The position numbers and the translations under genes were made by a program. Under the pieces are notes generated by a model, which had not been told where the DNA came from, ran no database searches, and saw only the letters and a list, made by a program, of their open reading frames with translations. Positions 47,450-58,288 of a stretch of DNA of 64,000 nt are shown in pieces. The stretch's first letter is position 1. Each line of letters opens with the position of its first letter. Source of the DNA: Filosporella fistucella (lineage: Eukaryota > Ascomycota > Leotiomycetes > Helotiales); NCBI GenBank assembly GCA_030077755.1, contig JAQJZZ010000020.1, forward strand, positions 744,001 through 808,000. The letters run 5' to 3'.

Positions 47450-48385
47450 ATGAGTGATTCAAAGAAATACTCGTACTATTCGGCCCCTGAGGTTGTCCCT
47501 TCTCAGGACCCCGAACATAGTCCTCAGTATTATCAAGCTCCAGAGGTTCTGCCATTCCACAATCAGAATCCACCAGTACAACCACCTAGATTCGAACCAC
47601 GACTCCCATTCACTCCTGAAAAGGAAGTGTTTCACGAGAAGAAGGATAAGAAGATATTGGGAGTTTCGCCGAAGATATTTTGGATATTACTGGTAATATT
47701 GATTGTTATCATTGCCGCAGGCGTTGGAGGTGGAGTGGGTGGAGCATTGGCTAGTAGTAATAAGAGTGAGAAAAGGTTGGTGGATTTTGATGAGACAGAG
47801 CTTCAGCATGCAACTTTCGACTGACAGTCACGTAGTATTTCAACAACAATTCCGACTTCAACAGCACAAACACCACAGAGTGCTGCTTCCACACCCACCA
47901 CCACAAGTTCCGTCCGTTTATCTAGTACAAGTACATCATCTTCCGCTACTGCTCTTGCAACCTCATTAGCATCTGGCTGCAATGCAACAAACAACAAAAT
48001 CTACACCCCCAGCAACTCGGCTGACTCCAACAACCCGTTCAGCGTAAACAACACAATCCTCACCTACAAAATCCAGTGTTTTACCAATATTGCATCCAGT
48101 ACTTCCGGTCACAACCCTTTGATCAAGGAACTTCTCCGCCTCCCACGCACCCAAACATTGCAAGAATGTATCACATTTTGCGCAAATTACAACACAGCCA
48201 TGAAAAATCCAGTTATAGAAGATATGTGTACTATACCTGTATGGGTGGGCATCAACCCGTCAAATCCTGATGAACCACCTGTTTGCTATCTGCAGAGTGG
48301 ACCGGCGAAGACTTTTGTCAAGTTGATATTTGATGCGGGACAGGAGATTGATTCTGCGATATTGCAATATACAGGAGTGATATAA
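47450..48385 (+). CDS. Single-pass membrane protein with Ser/Thr stalk and Cys-containing C-domain
   Basis: Function unknown. Two exons, 47450-47779 and 47828-48385, give 295 residues; reading through the 48-nt intron would hit a TGA. The cytoplasmic-looking N terminus contains a duplicated tyrosine/proline motif (YSAPEVVPS and YQAPEVLPF) and a Pro-rich stretch. One strong membrane segment follows (IFWILLVILIVIIAAGVGGG). Next comes a Ser/Thr-rich stalk likely to be O-glycosylated (STTIPTSTAQTPQSAASTPT). The C-terminal part has several cysteines (SGCNATNN, IQCFTN, LQECITFCANYN, DMCTIPVW, VCYLQ) that could form a small disulphide domain. This order of N-in tail, TM, stalk and Cys domain is common among Pezizomycotina surface proteins. 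The intron donor GTGGAT is weak, but the frame demands a join. Confidence 0.72.
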
Positions 48386-48969
48386 TGTCTGTATTTGTTG
48401 GGACTTGGTTTTAGATACGCTTGCGATGGCGTTGGGGAAATGAATCATGATATCCTTTGCAGCGAATTGTTCTCCCTTCTCTTTGGTGTCTTCCGCTTGT
48501 GTATTTGTACAAGTGTACCTGAATTTCACTTAACTCTGGGCTAGAAACCGCGCTGTTCTACTTGAGCTGAAACAATTGATCAGTCAACCGACTTGGAAAG
48601 TGACAATTATCGATTTATCATCCCAAGTCTCCTATCGCTTTAGCTTTGACGACAAGAGTAACGCGACGAAAAATTTTGTTGACTGCAGTCACTCTTGACG
48701 ACAATTTTGCTCCACACGATCTTTTACATATCTTACATTCAGCAAATCCATCCACATATCCTTCGGTTTCAGAATTCAGCTGTCACAGTCATAATCACTA
48801 CCGTCTTGCCATAAAGTATACCACCAAGCCTTCTTGATGCGCTCGTTCCTTGCCAGGAGCATATTACTAGTGACCAAAATTTCAACTAGGTGGGCGCTTT
48901 TATAGGTAGCGAAATTCGAGATGAGATATTTATTCACCTACTGAAGCCTGGAGGTTTGAAACAGGTTGA

Positions 48970-49227
48970 AATAGAGGAGATGAAGTCCTCAGCCTCTTCA
49001 AGTCTGCAGATGAGGAATCTCAAGTCTACAAAACGAGAGTTCAGACTGTCAACTTCGTCCCCGACCCATTCGAATCACTGGCTCTTAACCGAACTCAACG
49101 CCTCAAGCTCCCAATCAATGTCTTCAGCTTCTTTTCTTCTTCGCTCATCAAGCTTATCTTCGAACTCTATCGCCTTCGAGATGAAGTGAAAGTCTCCAAT
49201 CCACTCACCTTCCGTTTGGCGGTCTAG
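48970..49227 (+). pseudogene. Orphan coding-like frame without a start
   Basis: An 85-codon open frame, which has no ATG, reads EVLSLFKSADEESQVYK, then VNFVPDPFESLALN, RLKLPINVFSFFSSSLIKLI and RLRDEVKVSNPLTF before a TAG. Its amino-acid make-up is protein-like and unlike that of the surrounding AT-rich DNA. It could be the last exon of a gene whose upstream exons I cannot find, or a decayed gene. An acceptor (gaaatag) lies just before 48974. The neighbouring ATG-initiated ORF (48890-49189) is the Ser-rich shadow of this frame. No domain recognised. Confidence 0.35.
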
Positions 49228-50265
49228 AGCGTGTGTATATATAATCATTATCAAAACACACAGATCTCTTGGTCAAATGACCGAGATCTTCCAAATTGTA
49301 ATGTAATCCCGGCGTCAGAAGTCACTGGGGCTTTTGTAATTTCTGAATCTCAAGAGATCAAATTATTCAGCATATTCAGGCTTTTGAAACGTAAAGTTCC
49401 AAACCAAAATTATTCCTCCTAAAGGGGCTCGGGACTGTTGCCAATTTTCTGCCTTGCCGTCGCAACTTTTGTCACTCAGTGTTGTCGTCGTCGTTACTCT
49501 GCATCTATCAACTTTAAATGTCACATCCTCAAATTCTCCTGGCATGTTTCTAAGTGATCTACAATAAACCGACTCCTATCCTCATTTCACTCAGTTCCTC
49601 AGTCTATGGGAACATGCTGACTCACGCTGTCACAGGTAGAGACTTACAATCGCGAGCAGTAAAGATCGCCGCCTATCCTCATCATCGTTCCATGTTCTGC
49701 CTTGTTTGTCATAATATCCTGGGTTTGTGGCTTCATATAGCAATGAAAAGTTGAACGTCACATGTATGCAATTAGGAAGATTGAAATTTAAAATTGGAAG
49801 GTACTACCTCGGGGGAAATTTGGTAGGAGTGAATACTGAGGCAGTCTCTGAATATACGAAACCAGATTGAAACACAAGTAGGCCACATCTACACTCATCT
49901 TCCTTGCCAACATTATGGTGGCCTCTGCGGGAATGGAGGAGCTCCGCTTGAAACATTGATCACTTCCTGTTGTTCTATCGCAGCTAGGACATTGAGAGGG
50001 ACTGCCGCAAAATCGGCTGAGCTGGGAGAATCGGAGTCTGCAAGCTTGGGCTCTTCCTCCAGATCGTACTTCTCCGTCTGCCTTTCATCTGTCATTATGC
50101 TCTGGTGCCTCCGTCATCGAGTCATCGGTTTAAATACATGGAGGGTACGCCAGAATAGGAAAGAAAGATGCAAAAGGAAGGGAAACCGAATCTTTCAAAT
50201 AACGTAAGGAGCTTCCCAGAAAGAATTTACCGGGTACTGATCTCGAGTTTCTGCTTCTAGTTGGT

Positions 50266-50740
50266 CTGCTGCGTTCTGAGGCGGGATTTGACGCCTTGTT
50301 CGTGGTCACCGACAAGTTTCCCAAAGGTCCGTCTAATCCCTGATAAATCAACTTGGACCGCCGAGGAGTGGGCGGAGCAGTTCTTCTTACACGTCTATGT
50401 GATTTTGGGAGCCCCGGAACTTAGGATAAGTGACAGGGACTCCAAATTCTCGTTAGCCTTCTGGAAAGCGGTCTTTGCGAGGGCAAAGACTAAACTAGCG
50501 ATAACAACGGCCTCCCCTCAACCCTCAGTCTAATGGGCAAAGTGAGCTTTGTGTCTAAACGACTAAGGTGACCATTCGCTGTTTCTTGCCAGACCAAGAA
50601 GTTAAAGCAAAATTGTCCAGTATATTGCCAATGCTTGAGTTTGAAATCAATAACACCCCCCAATCATCCAAAATTCTATTGAACAGATTACCGGCATATT
50701 ATATAAACTAATAACGAACAAAGAAGATCCATTTGCAAGC
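50266..50740 (+). pseudogene. Decayed Ty3/gypsy integrase fragment
   Basis: Relic of a retrotransposon polyprotein. One frame gives GFDALFVVTDKFPK, then a frame shift leads to LIPDKSTWTAEEWAEQFF and ELRISDRDSKFSLAFWKAVF. These are the TD and SDRD aspartate blocks of the DDE integrase core. The next block, normally HPQTDGQSERTN, is shortened and broken by a stop (TTASPQPSV then TAG). Further on, LSSILPMLEFEINNTPQSSK resembles the end of the core. At least one frameshift, one stop and missing sequence mean it cannot be active. No LTRs or reverse transcriptase were found nearby. The surrounding DNA is AT-rich. Confidence 0.8.
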
Positions 50741-51559
50741 TGAATTTTGAGGAAAACGAGATATTAACTAAGTAGAATTATTGATCAATTGCATATAAAG
50801 TCTGAAGACACCTATAGTGAGATAGTCATACCATACCTTCTGCTAAATAGAGTTATAACGCCATCCTTAAAACAGACAACAAGAAGGATAGGAGTTGCGC
50901 TACAGAAAGTGCCTCCGGCCAAGCCTGAAAACTATATACGTCTTAGTGCTTCTGAACTCTTGAACACAAATGCATGATAGCTGAATAAGCTCAAGCCTCT
51001 AATGAATACAGATGAAAGGTTTAGATTGTTTATCAGCCAAACCGACAATGTGAAGAGGTCACCAAAAGAAGCAAAATTTTCATGTGCTAGTCATGCTAAG
51101 CTACCTATATATCACCTGATGTAAGCCAGCTGGATTTTTGAAAGGTAGTAGAGTAAATCGCTTGCTATGATGACAAGACAACCAGATAGCATGATAATTT
51201 CAAGCAAGCAGTGTCTATGTTAATATTATTGCGGCCTGAAACTGTTTCTAGGGGCTCTTCTATGATTTCATGACGACAATCGCCGCAATTCTACAATTGC
51301 ATTTCAAGTCATTCCGACGAAGGGACGCTTCAGTTTCAGGTAAAATAAGACTCAGCGCGTCCCTGTTTGTAATGGGTTTGGTGATACCGGTACAGATTCA
51401 TGAAAATTATATGTTGACTTTGAATTCTCAGCGAGCTACGAAAGCTGCTACATGTGTGGAAGACGAGGTTCATTGGTACTTTCTGTTTGACTTTTATGAT
51501 ATGGATGCTACAATGTCGACTTCTCAGCTTCAAGCAGGGTGTCCTAAACGTGAATGAAC

Positions 51560-52030
51560 TTGAATAGGTATGGAATGTCGCGCTCGAGTCCGAGTTTAAG
51601 GCGAGGTTTGCTCTCAGCCCACAGTTGCGCTCTCGAGCAATCCCAGCACCGATTTCTCAATTTTAAGCGCGCCGGAGAGCTGGCTAGGGAGTGGATGAGT
51701 CTTTCTCAGCTGGTGGCAAACTTTTACTATAGCTGTATCTCCAACCAAGTAGATTAAAGACTATTCAATCTAAAAGGACTGTAAATGCTCCCGTCAAAGT
51801 ATATAGCAAGGCAAGCCGGGATTCTGCAACTGTATTTCGATCTTAGAGTAAATGCCGACTTTTCATCTTATATTGGGCATAGGAGAGCTTAATTGGGTGT
51901 GAATTATCGCTTTATGCTCCACATTCATGGTGAACTACGCTCTGAGCCTACCGCTGTGCTTTCAAGCAAGTCCGGCGCCGACTACTCAGTTTCAAGCGGC
52001 GCGCGGAGCGTAGATAAGAGGTGTAGATTC
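51560..52030 (+). repeat. Pair of diverged direct repeats
   Basis: About 51600-51690 and 51940-52020 align with gaps. Matching blocks include gctctcgagcaatcccagca versus gctttcaagcaagtccggcg, and ctcaattttaagcgcg versus ctcagtttcaagcggcg. Divergence is high. They look like two old copies of one dispersed element in the repeat-rich block. Confidence 0.45.
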
Positions 52031-52346
52031 TGTAAAAGTGCAAATGCAAACAGAAATAATAGAGATGCTATAGCAACTTGAAGGTTGAAATGAAATATTT
52101 CAAATACTGCAAGCACTTTCGTTGAAGGCATATCTGCAAAAACGGGCGTGTCATTAATATCATAAGGAAAATAGATCCTTTGAACTCTCGTCAATACTTC
52201 CGTATCTTGAAAGCCTGTAAATCCTTTGAGCTGCTAATTCCAGGCCTAAAATAAACGTCTCTTTGTCTTTACATATTAATTATCAGCTGGGAACTGACGC
52301 TTCTGGACGGGTGAAGTGAGCCGACGAGCTCTCTTTCCGTGAAAAG

Positions 52347-52700
52347 TTCTCAGCAGGACGCAATCAGCGTCGAAGTTTGCCATCAAGCCCGGGACCAAGC
52401 TCTTTCCCGTTTTTCTATAGCTTCAAACCTAAGACTGAACACCGTTCTTGAAGCCTGAACGTGGCCCACCGTCTCCGAACAACTTATTCAGCGCTCTTGA
52501 GACTTTGCAATCCATGCTTCTCAGCAAAACATAATCAGCATCGAAATTTGCTACTTAGCCTTGGCGTGAGCTCTTTCCTATTGTTCTGTAGCTTCAGATT
52601 TAATACTCAGTTGCCTCCTTGAAGCCAGAACATGCCCCGCTTTTCCAAACAATTTCTTTCGGCGCTCTTGAGGCTTTGCAGTCTAGGTTGGCTCCTCAGC
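52347..52700 (+). repeat. ~171-bp tandem repeat, two copies, RIP-like divergence
   Basis: Landmarks recur at a fixed offset: ttctcagca at 52347 and 52518, and tctttcc at 52401 and 52572, a period of 171 bp. A partial third unit starts near 52690. Copies differ mostly by transitions: atcagcgtcgaagtttgcc in copy 1 reads atcagcatcgaaatttgct in copy 2. This directional C-to-T / G-to-A bias matches repeat-induced point mutation, a known genome defence of filamentous ascomycetes. Confidence 0.7.
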
Positions 52701-53626
52701 GCGTCTCAAGACTCGACAACCATCAGCCTCGCTCGAGGATTTACTTTACAAGGTAACTTCAGCTCGTTGTGTCTTTAATCTGTCAGTCCCGGCTTACATA
52801 CCACATCCAGCTCGCCATGGTTTCACTGCATATACAACTTCCACTTGAAAGCCGGATTCTGAAATAAGCACGACGCTTCTATAATTGTCTTTCGACTTTC
52901 TTGACATCAACCGCGAGATACTTTCTGGATTGGGTGACCACAGCCGTCAGGTTATCCCAAGGATCTGCTTCGGTGGCAAAATTGCCAAAATTGGTAACCA
53001 ACAACCATCAAAATGCTTATCAGCGAAACAAACCCTCTGAATACCGGCAATTATCAATAGTCACAGAATGTCGGCAATTATCCACTTGGACAGCACTCAA
53101 CACAATACTTCTTCTGCAACACATCTGGCCCCTCACGTCTTTTCGCATCACGCACAAGTAGTTGCGAACGGATCCGGGCCTTGGAGATGTCACTTTGACG
53201 ACACATTGACCTGGTTGCTCCTGAACCCCTGAAAGTCAGGAACACAGTCTTTCAGTAATTGGCCGTCTTACCGGGACCTGCATCGTAGGTGGGTGGGCTG
53301 GTCTGGGCCTTGGCGGCCGTTGACGCTAGGCAATCTGTTACTCTGTAGGGAATATCGCAGACTTTCACCTCCACCTCCTCTAGCACCGAGATCAGACCTG
53401 CCAGCAAAGAATGCACCGGCAATGGTGCTCTCTTCAATTCTCAGCCATGTCCGGATAGCTTCATGATATAACGATACTTCTACAATAAATCGCACACCAA
53501 ATTCGAGCAGAAGAGCTTTGAGCCAGCAAGCAAATAAACATCCGCGATCAGACCGTTGAAACATTGACTGCCCCAACTTGCCAGCAGAACTGGTATACAG
53601 AGTAGCAGCTTGAGGAAGGCATTGAA

Positions 53627-56611
53627 ATGGACCGCCCTTCAGGCCCGCTGGGTGCAGCAACACAGTCGAGTCGTCCGATGGGAGATGCTAGTAATGGGAT
53701 TCTACGATCTCCTCCCCCTCCCCTGAGCACCGTTCGACGAATCCCGAATACTGTACGACATGCTGCATCGACTTCGTCCTTATCCACGCAGATTCCGATA
53801 TCTGCAGGGCAAGTTGTAGCTCTCGCTCGGGAGGCTATGAAGAATGCTCTCGATGAAAATCAACCAAAGGCTGCCGAGACAAGCGGTGTCAGTAATGAGT
53901 TGAAGCCGGGCGTTACGATCGATTTGAGCCACAAGCAGATTCAGCGGTTTCCGGAGGAGGTTGTCGACATCATCAAGAATGAGTTAGAGCGGTAAACCCT
54001 ATCTTGTCCTACGTATCTGGAGCTGCAGCTGACTTTTTATGTTTCAGTCTTGCGCTGTCCCACAACCAAATCTCCACATTCCCATCGAGGTTTTCGGAAT
54101 GTACTTCTCTCCGATATTTAAACGTCCGAAACAATGTGATCCGCGAGTTTCCTCAATCTGTATGTTGATAGTCGAGGTGCGGGGTTGTATGATACTGATG
54201 AGATTGTAGATATGCCAGTTGGCTTCGCTAGAAATATTGGATCTAGGGCGGAATAAGCTAAAGGTTCTGCCTCCTGAATTAGTGAAGCTTACCTCTTTGA
54301 AGGTGTTGTCGGTACAGAAGAACCGAATTGAGGCCTTACCGCTCTGTATTGCAGAAATGGCTTCGTTGCAGGTCCTCAAACTCGACGGCAACCCAGTGCG
54401 ATTTCCACCCAAAGAGGTTCTTCAACCTCAACCACAAGGCTCTCCAGGTAGCGGATTCCAGGAGAGCGAAATCGATGATATTGCTGTGACGACGCAAATT
54501 AAAAGGTTCCTCAGGCGAAAGGCAATCTCTGACAGATCAGAGACTGAATCAGGCGAGGAAGAATCCAGCGAAGGCACCGAGACGCCACGGCCTATGAAGC
54601 GTGTTATGAGCGGGAGATTTCCTATCAAGGTGAATGGAACAGAAGTGCCCGACCTAAGATCGCCAGCGTTACCTCGACCTCCCCCAATTCCATCACGCTC
54701 TCATTACCGCGGACTTTCACAACAGAGCGCGGTTCGACGACCAGGTGTTATGCCATTGACAATTGGTAGCGCAAACGAACGACTACGCAGCAATAGTGAG
54801 AACGCATTACAAGCAAGCAGTAGAGACCGCTCCTCTGATCGCTCGAGACGTATGGGAATTGTGTCTAAGAAGGCTGCAGAACTTGGCACAGTTGACGAGA
54901 CAAAAGCCAACAATCGTTACAGCCATTACAGAGGACTCAGTCACGGCTCAGCCATGCAAGCTGGAACGAACGGTGCCAATGGGTCCATGAACTCGAGGAG
55001 CCCTGCAAGCCCTGCAGACTCTGTCATCCAGAGAGCAACATATGTTCGAAGACTATCCAGCCTACCAGAGCGAAAACGAGATTCTCTGTCTCCCGATCCA
55101 GTAGTCGAAGCGGCAAAGTCGATACTATACGCGCTCTTTCAGGTTCATCCTGTAATCCAGAGCCTACTTGGAGTAACGAGGGATGGCACAAATAAACGCA
55201 CGAGTCTGGAGAGAGTTTTCTACAATGCAACAACCCATGTGGAGGAACTGGACAGGCACATCCAGAGTTACATTACATACTCTGAGGAGGATGAAGAGGC
55301 ATCTCCACGTTCGAATGAGAATGTACACCGTGCTTGCGTGACTTGCGTGGGAGCTTATAACCACGTTTGTGCGCTTTTACAGAGAAATGTCTCTACGCTA
55401 CTTGAAAATGGAGACCCAAGATATATCCGTACCTTGCTCTTGCTTGTGTACGGCAGTACTGCTGAGATTAGGAATGCTAGCATTGCTTTCCTTCATGAAA
55501 AGGAATTGGAGCGGGAAGGAGTAGGAAAGAATGCAGTAGCCAGGGCTCAACCAAGAGACAAATCAGTCACACCTACACGAGAAAGACCTGGCACGAGTTC
55601 AAGATTAAGGAGTGCGACAGTTGTTCAACACTCTGGAAATTTACGTGTAGCTACCGATGCTGCTCCGCCTTTCTTGAACGGATCAGGTCGATCAGCTACT
55701 ATGACAAGTGCTACTCCACGATCTGGCGAATCGTTTGCATCATCGGCATCGGGTGGAATGGGGGGAGATTTTTCGGAGCACGATAGAATATTTGAAAAAA
55801 TATTCCTGCGATTGACTTCTTCGTCGGAAATGACTATCAGGGCATTACCGCTTGTCAATAGCCATTTCTTTACAGCTATGAAGATAAGCAGTCAATCTTC
55901 GAATCCAGAGCAGCCTAAGCAATTCTGGCAGCTCTTGATACAGAAAGGTTCGATTGCATTGACTACGGCAGAGGCATTAAAATCGCAATTATCACTTATT
56001 CGGCTTAAGGAGCCTGGAATCCGGACTCAGGGTGCTTTCTGGGAACTTTGCAATGCATTCATCCAGGTATGTTTATAAATATACTCTTGAGGTTCGGATT
56101 ACTAACAGTTTTTCAGTCCTACACCGATTTAGCTATGAAAGTTAAAGAAGCGAAGAGTTTATCCACTCTTTTACCCACAGATGTTATCGTCCTTTTAAGG
56201 CCTCTCCAAAAGGCAATCAAAGAGACCAGCCAGATGATTCAAACATCACCCTGGTCATTCCTCGCCAACCCACAAACCTCGAATGGTGCGAACGGTTCTT
56301 ACAGTGTCCAATCGCCAGCTTCGCAAGTCCCGCTACCTATGACACCTCAAAGCGCGGCACTCGGACCTGCTGTGCAGGCCACCGTGCCTTCAACCCCTCA
56401 AAGCGCAACATACAACACAAATGCAATGTTTTCGGGCAACGTCTTCGAACGAGCTGATGCCCTCCTGTCTATGAACAGTTCGGTCTCCACCTCTCGAACC
56501 GGAACCATGACTTCTCTCGCGCCAAACGACGGAATGATGACCCCGTCTTCCATCCTCAGCCCCAACTCGTCCTTTGGGAGCCGGTATAATAACAGCAAAG
56601 TCGCATTCTAG
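53627..56611 (+). CDS. SOG2: SOG2-like leucine-rich-repeat protein of the RAM network
   Basis: Predicted component of the RAM (regulation of Ace2 and morphogenesis) network, which acts with the Kic1-Mob2-Cbk1 kinase module in polarity and cell separation. Exons 53627-53991, 54048-54159, 54210-56066 and 56117-56611 give 942 residues. Leucine-rich repeats run from about residue 95 to 225: LALSHNQISTFPS, YLNVRNNVIREFPQS, ILDLGRNKLKVLPPELV, VLSVQKNRIEALPLCI, VLKLDGNPVRFPPKE. The SOG2 domain follows: VVEAAKSILYALFQVHPVIQ, RVFYNATTHVEELDRHIQSY, VHRACVTCVGAYNHVCALLQ, IRTLLLLVYGSTAEIRNA. Two HYRGLS sites (residues 324-329 and 398-403) match the Cbk1 target consensus HxRxxS. Introns are 50-56 nt with clean GT-AG ends. 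The frame is intact. Confidence 0.94.
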
Positions 56612-58288
56612 CCCGTCTTAGGACAAAATTTGCTACGACTTGCAACAACTAGCTAGACCTTGCCCTGTACCAACTTCTTGTACCGCAACCTGCCGCAGTA
56701 TAACCTTCCCTTTTTGCATTTATGAATGACTGTCATTAGCGAATCGTTGAGCGAGAGGCGTTTATTGGGATTTCGGGCTGGGAGTCTTTTAGTTTGAAAT
56801 GAGCCGTAATCGAGTGGGAATCGTCGCATATTTGGCGTTAGGATATGAGAATACTTTTTTTGACCTTCTTTTAATGGTTTGTGACAGCGGGATGGAAAGG
56901 AAAGGAGTGGGATGAAATCGAAGAAATGAGAAAAAGTGCTATGCCTTGCAGGTACTATTCGTAGTTGATAATGAAACATGGGACAGGTCTTATGAGAGAT
57001 GAAATAGAATTTCGTCTTATCTTGAAAACACGCTCGTCTCGCTTTGAAATGTGTTGAATATTTTGAACATTGAACTAGGTTAGTGATTGATCAAGCGTCC
57101 TCTAGACTCTTGAAAGGCAGGTATGAACAGCTTTGCAGAAATTTAAGTGAGGCGTTTACAAGGTTTTCATTATTACTATCAACTTTCATCTTATCAAGTA
57201 TCATTTAGAAAAGTCAAAGTAGGGTCTCGTAATGCTTCTCTAAGCGCTCCATCTACCGCCTCTCGCCCTCGATATGCATTAAAGCTGATACTTTGCACAT
57301 GACCTACCTCTATTACTAAAGACCTTCATGCTATCATGATTTATCTGTGTAAACTATATTCCGCATGGATAAGTAAATATTAAAGCTTATCACTTCTCAC
57401 GCACTCTTTAATATTAGTCAATTGATCGAATACCATTTTTCAACATAGCTAGTTCGTTTCAATACGATCATATCCCTCTCAAACATTGCTGACGGTAGAG
57501 TCATATCTGCAAAATAGCACTCTAGCTCTCACTTTCACACAGGGCACAATAAAGGTATATAACTTGGTAAAGTCCATTCATTCAAACTCTAACCAATCTC
57601 TATCGTCCAAACAGACACATTCCAACACCACCCTAACCAACTATTCTCCTCAAAGCTCGCGAAAGCATAAAAAATCTAAGATACAGCAGACAGACCTAAA
57701 CGAAAACCGCAGTCGGCTGTAAAACGCGCCACTTTTTCAGGCCATAGTAGGCTCTTGACAAAAGAAATACCCCTTTCCATTGCAGCTGCATTCTATAATA
57801 GCAACAGACAATCGATGAGGTTGACTTTAGAATCGCCTTTCGCCTCCAAAAATACGAGTGATGCAAATCCGATGACCCAACACGCCTTGAGGACGAGCAA
57901 ACGAAACAAAATCTCCTATATTACATACACGCGCTCAGACGTTGGGTATCAGAAAGGGCAAAAATGCGACGCATAACACCAATAATATGCAAATTTGCTT
58001 GACCAAGGAAAAAGGATGTGTAATGAGCAATGTAAGTAGTTGGTAAATCGAGATGGTGAATCTCGTATTTCTAATCCTGAAGAAGTGTGCTGCTTCCTGT
58101 ACCAAATTTTATGAGAAAATTCTGGTTTGAGCCACCATTTTCAAGGTTATATCGGCCTTAATCACGTCAAGGTTGGGTTCCCAGCAATAACGCTTGTTAT
58201 ACCTCCTGAATCTTGGCTCGACTTCATGGTATACCTATGGTCCCCAGTTTTCAATTTAGTGAGATGATTCCTTTTGTCCAACATCCTC
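56612..58288. other. Convergent intergenic region
   Basis: About 1.7 kb between the 3' ends of two convergent genes, so it should hold both 3' UTRs and terminators. From 57160 to 57480 it is AT-rich. ORFs at 57486-57722 and 57755-57976 (+) have no domain; I see no gene. Confidence 0.5.

Larger units (their letters stand above)
48386..53626. other. Gene-poor, partly AT-rich repeat block
   Basis: Apart from the orphan frame, integrase relic and repeats listed separately, I see no intact gene in these 5.2 kb. ORFs are short, and stops are dense from 50540 to 52300. A minus-strand acidic ORF (49913-50095, EEEPKLADSDSPSSADFAA) is protein-like but isolated. Confidence 0.55.
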
